Part shown: piece by piece, positions 7,925 through 14,541 of the stretch | How the letters are laid out: each line of letters opens with the position of its first letter | Position numbering within the stretch: position 1 is the first letter of the stretch | Source: Spirochaetia bacterium UBA5550 | Lineage (GTDB): Bacteria > Spirochaetota > UBA4802 > UBA5550 | Direction of reading: 5' to 3' | Assembly (NCBI GenBank): GCA_002425885.1 | Contig: DINC01000389.1 | Coordinates: 1 to 15,464, forward strand | Length of the DNA: 15,464 nt | Translations under genes and position numbers: made by a program | The notes under the pieces: model-generated | What the model was told of the DNA's origin: nothing | Databases searched by the model: none | What the model saw: the letters and a program-made list of their open reading frames with translations, nothing else

Positions 7925-8257
7925 ATGAACAGTGATATTTTTAGCAGCCTCTTTGAGGTAATTGAGGAGAGAAAGAAGAGCTCTCCTGAAACGTCCTATG
8001 TTGCGAAGCTTATGCATAAAGGGACAGAGAAGATTAACAGCAAAATTTCCGAAGAGGCCGGTGAAGTCTGTGAGGCGGCTCTTGAAGAGGATAAGGATCA
8101 TCTCGTTTACGAGATATGCGACCTTCTGTTTCATACACTTGTACTTGCATCTTACAAAGAAATCAAACTTGATGATATACGCACCGAGCTTGAAAGAAGG
8201 TTCGGCACCAGCGGGCTTGTAGAAAAAGCGGGGAGAACACAGAATGAATCTAAGTGA
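7925..8257 (+). CDS. hisE: Phosphoribosyl-ATP pyrophosphatase
   Basis: Catalyses the second step of histidine biosynthesis: hydrolysis of phosphoribosyl-ATP to phosphoribosyl-AMP and pyrophosphate. The 110-residue chain is a standalone HisE of the all-alpha MazG-like fold, not a HisIE fusion. SYVAKLMHKG (24-33), K40 and the metal-binding glutamates E43, E44 and E47 on one helix, then E63 and D66 (YEICDLLFH), form the usual active site. AGGG (7913-7916) lies 8 nt before the ATG. The last 14 bp overlap the start of hisG in another frame. The product of HisG is the substrate of HisE, so the pair makes two consecutive enzymes. No other his gene is in view. Confidence 0.93.
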   Translation: MNSDIFSSLFEVIEERKKSSPETSYVAKLMHKGTEKINSKISEEAGEVCEAALEEDKDHLVYEICDLLFHTLVLASYKEIKLDDIRTELERRFGTSGLVEKAGRTQNESK

Positions 8258-9113
8258 AACAAGCAGAATAAAATTCGCCATACCCTCAAAAGGGAGACTC
8301 ATGGAGCCCACAATTGAACTCCTTAAAAAAGCCGGTTTTAAATTCCGGGCCCAGGGGAGAAACCTCTACGCAACATGCACCAATTATGATATAGTCTTTA
8401 TTTTTATAAGAGCGGATGACATCCCTGTGCTTGTGCAGACTGGAGTGGTTGACCTGGGGATAACAGGGAGCGATCTCATTGCCGAGAGACGTGCCACTGA
8501 TGTAGCACAGCTCCTTTCTCTGGGATACGGCCAGTGCAGGCTCTGTGTAGCGATTAAGGATGAGTGGACGGACAGCTCTCTTGAATCATTGAAAGGGATG
8601 AATATTGCGACATCTTTCCCTGTTATGACGCACGATTATTTTAAGAGGAGCGGAGTTGATGTACACTGTATCGAGATGAACGGATCTGTTGAGATTATGA
8701 TTGCCCTGAATCTTGCCCACGCCATTGTTGATATAGTTGAAACAGGGGACAGTCTCCGGGACAATAACCTTAAGGTCTTCAGCGAGATCGGGTCGTATGA
8801 AACAACTCTTATCTCTTCTAAAAAAATGGAGAATGACGAAAGAGTGGTGCGCATAAGAAGGCGCATTGAAGGGGTGCTTGTGGCAAATCAGTACAGCATG
8901 CTTGAATATAATATCCATGAAAAGATGCTGAAAGAGGCTGAAAAGATTACCCCCGGGTTTGAATCCCCCACAATTTCAAAACTTGACCTGAAAGAGTGGT
9001 TTTCCATTAAGGTTATGGTGAAAAAGTCAGAAGTTGTGCAGGTCATGGACAGGCTTGAGGCAATCGGTGCCAATGCCATAATTGAAACTGAGATTGTGAA
9101 CTGCCGGCTTTAA
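8244..9113 (+). CDS. hisG: ATP phosphoribosyltransferase, long form
   Basis: First, committed enzyme of histidine biosynthesis, joining ATP and PRPP to phosphoribosyl-ATP. At 289 residues it is the long, HisZ-independent form. The two-lobed catalytic core (about 8-210) includes AIPSKGRLMEPT (12-23), DLGITGSDLI (70-79) and the PRPP-binding loop around DIVETGDSLRDNNL (163-176). The C-terminal ACT-like regulatory domain (about 213-289) includes VMVKKSEVVQVMDRLEAIGA; in the family it binds histidine for feedback inhibition. GGGGAG (8230-8235) precedes the ATG by 8 nt, inside the hisE tail. A hairpin follows one base after the stop. The function is secure from whole-length similarity to the family. 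Confidence 0.97.
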   Translation: MNLSETSRIKFAIPSKGRLMEPTIELLKKAGFKFRAQGRNLYATCTNYDIVFIFIRADDIPVLVQTGVVDLGITGSDLIAERRATDVAQLLSLGYGQCRLCVAIKDEWTDSSLESLKGMNIATSFPVMTHDYFKRSGVDVHCIEMNGSVEIMIALNLAHAIVDIVETGDSLRDNNLKVFSEIGSYETTLISSKKMENDERVVRIRRRIEGVLVANQYSMLEYNIHEKMLKEAEKITPGFESPTISKLDLKEWFSIKVMVKKSEVVQVMDRLEAIGANAIIETEIVNCRL

Positions 9114-9140
9114 CAGCAAGGGGCTGCGGTCCCCCTGCTG
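9114..9140 (+). terminator. Hairpin after hisG, possible terminator
   Basis: CAGCAAGGGG (9114-9123) pairs with CCCCCTGCTG (9131-9140) with one A-C mismatch and a 7-nt loop, beginning directly after the hisG TAA. Only a short TTTT (9147-9150) follows, so it is a weak intrinsic terminator on its own. The AT palindrome just downstream may assist. Confidence 0.45.
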
Positions 9141-9153
9141 TATGAATTTTGCC

Positions 9154-9190
9154 ATTAGTTTTAATTTTTACATTAAAAATTAAAACTAAT
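9154..9190. repeat. Perfect AT-only inverted repeat (17-bp stem)
   Basis: ATTAGTTTTAATTTTTA (9154-9170) and its exact reverse complement (9174-9190) are separated by only three bases (CAT). Twelve of the stem pairs are A-T in an unbroken block (9159-9170), and the whole stem holds a single G-C pair. The right end is followed by a further ACTAAT and ACTTAAT, so ACTAAT is directly repeated. It lies between hisG and the AT-richer DUF1566 cassette. A role as bidirectional terminator, cruciform or insertion scar is undecided. Confidence 0.85.
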
Positions 9191-9259
9191 ACTAATACTT
9201 AATTATTGGAATCTCCCGCGCGACTGCTGCTCCATTTAACCTCTGTTTTGCGATTAATA

Positions 9260-9287
9260 TTGACAATTCCGCATAGTTGAATAGATT
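9260..9287 (+). promoter_or_regulatory. Predicted promoter for the DUF1566 cassette
   Basis: TTGACA (9260-9265) is a perfect -35 box; TAGATT (9282-9287) after 16 bp matches the -10 at four of six bases. Transcription would start near 9294, so the GTG at 9295 could not be a usable start, which supports the ATG at 9325. The stretch 9197-9259 shows nothing else I can name. Confidence 0.5.
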
Positions 9288-9324
9288 AGCATAAGTGTGC
9301 TATTTTTTATTTTTAAGGACTGTG

Positions 9325-10113
9325 ATGGCGCTTTTCAGAATCATATTTTTTCTTCTCCTTTTTTCACCTGCAATGATCTTCCTTTCCGGATGCTATGATG
9401 ACAGGTTCCTTGAGGCAATGAATGAAGAGGTGGATTTTATTGCGCCTTTTGATGTTGTGCTGAGTGATGATGATGCTGCGTTGAGAACAACATATTTTCA
9501 GATACCAGATATTAATACAACAGGAAATTATACGGTCAATCCGGAATCGGTATCTGGTGTAACAACACATGGAATCGCCGCTGATGGTGAAGATAATGTC
9601 GTACTGGATAATACAACTGGGCTTATGTGGATGAGATGTACCGCAATTGATAAAGATAATGCTGATACTACAGATGACTGCTCGAGTCCTCATGCTCCTG
9701 TGGAATGGATTTATGCCGCTGAGTTTTGCAAAAAAACTATGAATGGTATAGATTCAAGCGGTAATGATACACTTCCACATTATGCGGGTTTTAATAATTG
9801 GAGATTGCCGCGTATTTCAGAATTAATGAGTATTATTAATTTTAATAATTCTGATCCAGCAATTGATATAACTGCTTTTCCAAATACAATAAACTTGACC
9901 GATGGTGGTTACTGGACTTTTACTTCAAAATTATTTATTGGCGATTATTATGAGACAATAGACCACGGATGGATTGTTTATTTAAAAACGTCTAATGCAC
10001 AAGCTACTTCATTTACTAATATTGTAGATTTCAGACGTAAGCATAAAGCGGATCTTACTTATGAAAAACAATACGTAAGATGTGTACGGGGTGGTATAGA
10101 GGATCCGATTTGA
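9325..10113 (+). CDS. DUF1566 (Lcl C-terminal domain) lipoprotein
   Basis: Predicted 262-residue lipoprotein. A hydrophobic leader ends in a classical lipobox LSGC with Cys23 as lipid anchor. Residues about 92-257 form a DUF1566 domain: LDNTTGLMWMR (94-104), NNWRLPRISEL (157-167), YWTFTS (196-201) and the closing VRCVRGG (251-257). The family is found in exported or surface proteins of several diderm phyla and has no established enzymatic role. I chose the ATG at 9325: AAGGA (9315-9319) lies 5 nt before it and a Met-Ala-Leu leader fits. The frame opens at a GTG at 9295, which adds ten residues of little sense. The gene is visibly AT-rich (9841-9900 has 17 G/C in 60). It heads a three-gene run with a paralogue overlapping its stop. 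Confidence 0.85.
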   Translation: MALFRIIFFLLLFSPAMIFLSGCYDDRFLEAMNEEVDFIAPFDVVLSDDDAALRTTYFQIPDINTTGNYTVNPESVSGVTTHGIAADGEDNVVLDNTTGLMWMRCTAIDKDNADTTDDCSSPHAPVEWIYAAEFCKKTMNGIDSSGNDTLPHYAGFNNWRLPRISELMSIINFNNSDPAIDITAFPNTINLTDGGYWTFTSKLFIGDYYETIDHGWIVYLKTSNAQATSFTNIVDFRRKHKADLTYEKQYVRCVRGGIEDPI

Positions 10114-10706
10114 AAAAGTTAATAGTTTTTTTGATGATTATAACGGCAGTTCCTCTTCTTGGTGAAAAAATATATAGAGTTTTATCTAGAGGTGCAATCC
10201 TTGATAAAAGTACAGGGTTAGTATGGACAAGATGTCCTTTATCTACTGATAATAAACCGATTTATGATTTTAATTGTAAAGGAACAAAAAAAATTTATAC
10301 ATGGGCAGATGCAAAAAATGTATGCGAAGGTCTTGTTTATGAGGGACGATCGGACTGGAGGCTCCCGACAATAAGGGAGCTTCAAAGTATTGTTTTTTTT
10401 CATCACAACCCTACAACAACCAGCAATTTCAGTCAGGTAGTTGAACAGGTTTTCCCTAATGCTGTTACACCGTCAGATATAAGTAATGATTACTCTGCTT
10501 TCTGGGGTGTTTACTGTTTTGCTGATTCATGTTATCAGCATTACTGGAGTTCAACAAACCGCGCGGGATTTACGGATTTGATCTGGGCTATTAATTTTCA
10601 TACCGGGGTAGTTCAATGGGATAGTTATTACCAGAAGGATTGGGGTGGTAATGATATGCTGGATAAACCGAAAAGAAAATCCGTCCGCTGTGTAGCCGGA
10701 CCCTGA
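10110..10706 (+). CDS. Second DUF1566 (Lcl C-terminal domain) exported protein
   Basis: A 198-residue paralogue of the preceding gene product. I place the start at TTG 10110, whose last two bases and the next A form part of the upstream TGA stop region. GAGG (10099-10102) lies 7 nt before it, and the product begins MKKLIVFLMIITAVP, a signal peptide. The ATG at 10080 in the same frame would put ten polar residues before that. No lipobox Cys is present, so it is probably secreted to the periplasm or beyond. The domain shows ILDKSTGLVWTR (30-41), SDWRLPTIREL (81-91), YWSSTN (145-150) and VRCVAG (192-197). Cysteines at 136 and 141 have no counterpart in the first copy. The tight overlap implies coupled translation. 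The function of the family is unknown. Confidence 0.82.
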   Translation: MKKLIVFLMIITAVPLLGEKIYRVLSRGAILDKSTGLVWTRCPLSTDNKPIYDFNCKGTKKIYTWADAKNVCEGLVYEGRSDWRLPTIRELQSIVFFHHNPTTTSNFSQVVEQVFPNAVTPSDISNDYSAFWGVYCFADSCYQHYWSSTNRAGFTDLIWAINFHTGVVQWDSYYQKDWGGNDMLDKPKRKSVRCVAGP

Positions 10707-10726
10707 CACCTGCCGATAATATCAGT

Positions 10727-11806
10727 ATGAAAATACTGAATAAAAATTTAATTTTTCCAATAATTCTCTTCCTCATAATAATTTCCGGGTGTCTAACCGG
10801 ACCTTCTGTAATTGAGCATGGAATTTTTGCACCTTCAAGGCATGAATATGTGCTTGGACAGGATGGTGTCTGTTCCATACAGTTTGATGATACTCTGACA
10901 CTCTGGACTTTTGCTGACACAATTCTCGGTAAATGGAAAACAGGAAATGGCCCTGTTTCATCCCTTGAAAATGACACTGTGACAGAGGGGATGATCTCCA
11001 ACTCCCTTGCGTGGAGTGAAAAGATAACACCGGCAAATTTTAAAAATATTAAATTCTCATACTTAACAGAAGATGGCAGGCCAACGCAGTTTATAAAAAA
11101 CAGAAGCGGTGAAGACCCGCTTTATCACAGGTTCTGGGCCCTTGACGGAGTGAGAATAGGAAACAGAGTTTATGTTTATTATCTTCATATATTTGTACCG
11201 GATCACAGCAGGTTTCTTGATTTTAAAGTGTTATATTCGGGGCTTGCGGTCTGGTACATCCCGGAAGAGTGGAAGCCTGGAGATCCGGTGAGGTTCAAAC
11301 GTTTAGGGCCTCTGTTTCAGGGGGAGTACCCTGCTTACGGGGCTTCGGTGATGATGAAAGACGGTTATGTCTACCTTGCTGGACATTTTAAAAAGGGTGA
11401 CAGGTTTCCCCTCTCTTTTGCAAAGGTTCAGGCGGATAAGATAGAGGATGTCAGCGAGTATGAATTTCTCACAGAGCATGGAAACTGGGGGAAGGATATT
11501 AATAAAGCAGGTGAATTTTTCGGGGATATTTCCGGGGAGTGTTCTGTTTCATATAACAGCAGTTTGAAGAAGTATGTATTAATATACTCAAGGATTTTTA
11601 CGGGTGAAATTGCAGCAGTAACATTTACAGATTTTAACAGGCTGAATGAGGCGAAGCAGGCTACAGTTTATAAACCGGATAAAAAAGAGGGTGCGCCCAT
11701 GTGGCCCTATTCAGGTAAGGAGATTTTTTCCGGGGATGGAAGAATTTTTATAATATATATAGATCCTCTTATATATCAGCCTATGCTGATAGAGTTGAAA
11801 CTTTAA
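10727..11806 (+). CDS. DUF4185-like lipoprotein
   Basis: Predicted 359-residue lipoprotein with a lipobox IISGC (Cys22) after a hydrophobic leader. GQDGVCSIQFDDTLTLWTF (44-62) followed by ADT recalls the DUF4185 pattern in which Gly, Asp and a WxFxDT element open a beta-propeller related to glycoside-hydrolase propellers. Later Trp/Tyr/Gly-rich strands, for example YPAYGASVMMKDGYVYLAG (201-219) and KKYVLIYSR (281-289), look like repeated blades. A glycan-binding or hydrolytic role is possible, but no catalytic residues can be asserted. The ATG is 20 nt after the previous stop and lacks an obvious Shine-Dalgarno. Its G+C looks closer to the left part of the window than that of the DUF1566 genes. 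The stop shares TTAA with the convergent kinase gene. Confidence 0.75.
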   Translation: MKILNKNLIFPIILFLIIISGCLTGPSVIEHGIFAPSRHEYVLGQDGVCSIQFDDTLTLWTFADTILGKWKTGNGPVSSLENDTVTEGMISNSLAWSEKITPANFKNIKFSYLTEDGRPTQFIKNRSGEDPLYHRFWALDGVRIGNRVYVYYLHIFVPDHSRFLDFKVLYSGLAVWYIPEEWKPGDPVRFKRLGPLFQGEYPAYGASVMMKDGYVYLAGHFKKGDRFPLSFAKVQADKIEDVSEYEFLTEHGNWGKDINKAGEFFGDISGECSVSYNSSLKKYVLIYSRIFTGEIAAVTFTDFNRLNEAKQATVYKPDKKEGAPMWPYSGKEIFSGDGRIFIIYIDPLIYQPMLIELKL

Positions 11807-14541
11807 TCTATATCGACCACAATCATAGTGGCATCATCCTCCAGACCTCCGCTGTTAAAGCTGCCGGACCAGTTATATAGATTCATGAATGTCTCGTCAA
11901 TAAGGCGTGCGGGGGGCTTCCCGGAATTTTCAGTTATCATCTCTACAAAACGATCTTCACCAAGCAGTTCGCCGGTTTTATCCCTCTCCTCAATAAGTCC
12001 GTCAGTATATAGAATGAGCCTGTCTCCGTTCTTGAGATTTACAGCCTGGTTGCGGTAATTCTCCTCCCTGTTAATGCCTATGAGGCGGCCTCTGATTGTA
12101 TGTTCTGAAATCTCCCCGCTGTGTCTGTTCTGAATGTAAATCGGCCAGTGTGCAGCATTTGAAAACAGAGCTTTCATTTCTTTTGTATCAATAAAAATAT
12201 AAAATGCAGTGATGAACCTTCCATATATATGCTCAAACAATGATGAATTGATCTTTGAAAGGAGAGCTGCCGGGTCATCAATTCTGTCGTGTGACATGTA
12301 GAAAGCAATTTTAACCATGGAGCTGATGAGTGCAGCCGCGACGCCGTGTCCTGTGACATCAGCAATTAGTATCCCTATACGGTGTTCATCTATCTGGAGA
12401 AAATCATAAAAATCCCCGCCCACTTCCATCATCGGTTCATATTTAGCTTTGATTGAAAGGCAGTTCATCTGCGGCAGTGTGCCCGGTAGAATTGAAAGCT
12501 GAATGTTTCTGGCTATTTCGAGCTCCTGTTTCACAGCTATAAACTTTTTCTGTTCTTCAGCAGCCTTTTTTAGAGAGATATAGTTTTTCACACGGGCGAG
12601 AAGTTCCTCTTTGTCAAAGGGCTTGGTGATGTAGTCATTTGCTCCCATTGTTAAACCGGCAATAATATCCTCCTTTGTATTTTTGGCTGTAAGGAGAACA
12701 ACCGGGAGTTCATGGGCGCTGTATTTTTCTCTGATTTTTTTGCAGACGTCGAAGCCGGAGATTACAGGCATCATTACATCAAGGAGTACCAGGTCGAACT
12801 CTGCACCTGATTCAATTGCTGAGATTGCCTCTTCACCGTTTGTGAGAAATTGAACAGAGTATTTTTCTTTTGTCAGCTGATTGATAAGTATCTGGAGGTT
12901 GACAGGTTCATCGTCAACCACAAGTATTCTTGATCCGGAAAATTCAATCCCGGTATCTGAACTGACAAGAGGGAGCTCTTTTGAAAAACGGTTTATTGAG
13001 TCCTCAGCAGATATTTTATATGTTGCAGCGCCGGATTTTTCACCTTCGTGTAAAGTAATAAAAAATGTTGAACCTTTACCAGGTTCTGATTCAACACGGA
13101 TTTCGCCTCCGTGAAGAGACACAAGATCTCTTGTTATAGCAAGCCCCAGGCCCGTGCCTCCATACTTTCTTGATATTGATCCGTCAGACTGCACAAATGA
13201 TTCAAAGATGGCTTCATGCATATCTTCAGGTATACCTATTCCGGTATCAGTTACACTTATTGTTATAAGGTTGCCGGGGCCTGCTTCTGAATTAATTGTT
13301 ATGGTCCCGTTTTCTGTAAATTTGATCGCGTTCCCGATTATATTGATAAGTATCTGTTCAATTCTGTTTTCGTCCCCTTTGACAAATCTCGCAGGGTCCT
13401 CAATTTCATTGAGTATTTTTACATTTTTTCCTGACAGGAGCGGCGAGAGTATGGTTAAAACAGCGTCTATCATTGACCTGATGTCGATATTTTTTATGTC
13501 AAGGATGATGTCACTGTTTTTAAGGCGTGCAAAATCGAGTATATCATTCACAAGGTTCGCGAGGCGTTTACTGCTTTTTGCTATCATTGAAAGTATATTT
13601 CGTGAATTGTCATTCAGAGTTCCGCAGGTACCGTCAAGGAGAGATTCAGTGAGCCCGATTATACCGTGGATAGGTGTTTTCAGTTCGTGAGATGTGTTTG
13701 CCAAGAATTCATCCTTAAGTTTGTCCATTGTCTGAAGTTCAATGTTGGCTCTTTCCAGTTCACTGATCTTCTGTTCGATCATTGATGCCATACTGTTGAA
13801 TGTGTCAGCAAGCGTCCCGATCTCATCCCTGGAGGTGATTGTAAGATCCCTGCTGTAATCCCCGGATTCAATTTTTTTTGCTCTTTCGGTCAGATGGAGA
13901 ATCGGTGATGAAATATATCCTCCAAGAATAAAAGCCACTGCAAGCACAAGAAAAAGCAGAAAGCCTGATGCGCTGAACATGTAATACTTAAGTCGTGCTA
14001 TATCAGCAAGAGCTATATCTTTGCTTATGAGAATCCGTACAAAGCAGAATGGGGGGCTGCCGGGAAGGCTGCCGCTTTTCACAAATTCATAATACGCCTG
14101 GTCATGTGAAAATTCCCTGAAACTCCCGTCATAATAAAGGGTGTTCTTTATTTTTTCACTGTCCGGTTTGCCGGAATAGAGTGTTGAAATGTTATCAGAT
14201 GGAACAATGGCAAGTGATGAAATAATTGTTCCGTTTTTTTTCTCATTTGAAGAGAGAAGAACAGCGTCAGCATAAACAAGTCCGTGGTTTTTAAGGGGTT
14301 CAAAAATTGATATCATATCCTTGATGTCAACACCGGCTGCCTGAATATCCCCGCCGTTCATCATGAGACTGTTGACAACTGCCTTGGATAGAATGCCGGC
14401 ATAAATTTTCGACTGGTTCTGAAGAAAAATAATTGCTCCCCTTTCCATATTATTAATAAGCAGAGAGGATAAAGGTATGATTGCAAGAGAGGTAAAGAGT
14501 ATAAATACCATTATCAGTTTTTTCTTTATGCTCATAATCAT
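11803..14541 (-). CDS. Membrane hybrid histidine kinase - receiver - PP2C (SpoIIE/RsbU-type) phosphatase
   Basis: A 912-residue signalling protein joining kinase and phosphatase outputs in one chain. Two membrane helices (about 8-30 and 188-209) bracket a periplasmic sensor of about 155 residues that I cannot assign. HAMP (about 207-260) follows. The HisKA H-box has phosphoacceptor H285 (SHELKTP). HATPase_c has the N-box ENRIEQILINIIGNAIKF (391-408), DTGIGIP (432-438) and GGTGLGL (461-467). The receiver has D543-D544, phosphoacceptor D588, T618 and K640. A coiled linker leads to the PP2C domain with metal Asps D710 (VGGDFYDF), D728 (ADVTGHG), D847 (YTDG) and D902-D903. All catalytic residues are intact. 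Relatives of the RsbU type dephosphorylate anti-sigma-factor antagonists; the target here is not in view. The ATG overlaps the upstream TGA as ATGA; Met3 is an alternative start. Confidence 0.95.
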   Translation of the reverse strand: MIMSIKKKLIMVFILFTSLAIIPLSSLLINNMERGAIIFLQNQSKIYAGILSKAVVNSLMMNGGDIQAAGVDIKDMISIFEPLKNHGLVYADAVLLSSNEKKNGTIISSLAIVPSDNISTLYSGKPDSEKIKNTLYYDGSFREFSHDQAYYEFVKSGSLPGSPPFCFVRILISKDIALADIARLKYYMFSASGFLLFLVLAVAFILGGYISSPILHLTERAKKIESGDYSRDLTITSRDEIGTLADTFNSMASMIEQKISELERANIELQTMDKLKDEFLANTSHELKTPIHGIIGLTESLLDGTCGTLNDNSRNILSMIAKSSKRLANLVNDILDFARLKNSDIILDIKNIDIRSMIDAVLTILSPLLSGKNVKILNEIEDPARFVKGDENRIEQILINIIGNAIKFTENGTITINSEAGPGNLITISVTDTGIGIPEDMHEAIFESFVQSDGSISRKYGGTGLGLAITRDLVSLHGGEIRVESEPGKGSTFFITLHEGEKSGAATYKISAEDSINRFSKELPLVSSDTGIEFSGSRILVVDDEPVNLQILINQLTKEKYSVQFLTNGEEAISAIESGAEFDLVLLDVMMPVISGFDVCKKIREKYSAHELPVVLLTAKNTKEDIIAGLTMGANDYITKPFDKEELLARVKNYISLKKAAEEQKKFIAVKQELEIARNIQLSILPGTLPQMNCLSIKAKYEPMMEVGGDFYDFLQIDEHRIGILIADVTGHGVAAALISSMVKIAFYMSHDRIDDPAALLSKINSSLFEHIYGRFITAFYIFIDTKEMKALFSNAAHWPIYIQNRHSGEISEHTIRGRLIGINREENYRNQAVNLKNGDRLILYTDGLIEERDKTGELLGEDRFVEMITENSGKPPARLIDETFMNLYNWSGSFNSGGLEDDATMIVVDID

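Noticed and set aside
9295-9324. GTG at 9295 as start of the first DUF1566 gene
   Set aside because: It lies at the predicted transcription start, has no Shine-Dalgarno, and the ATG at 9325 has AAGGA and a clean lipoprotein leader.
10080-10109. ATG at 10080 as start of the second DUF1566 gene
   Set aside because: It would overlap the first gene by 34 bp and put polar residues before the signal peptide; TTG 10110 with GAGG upstream fits better.
13154-13690. 178-codon plus-strand open frame inside the kinase gene
   Set aside because: It is antisense to the HisKA/HATPase region, whose motifs are all intact; the hydrophobic look comes from the reverse complement of acidic and lysine codons.
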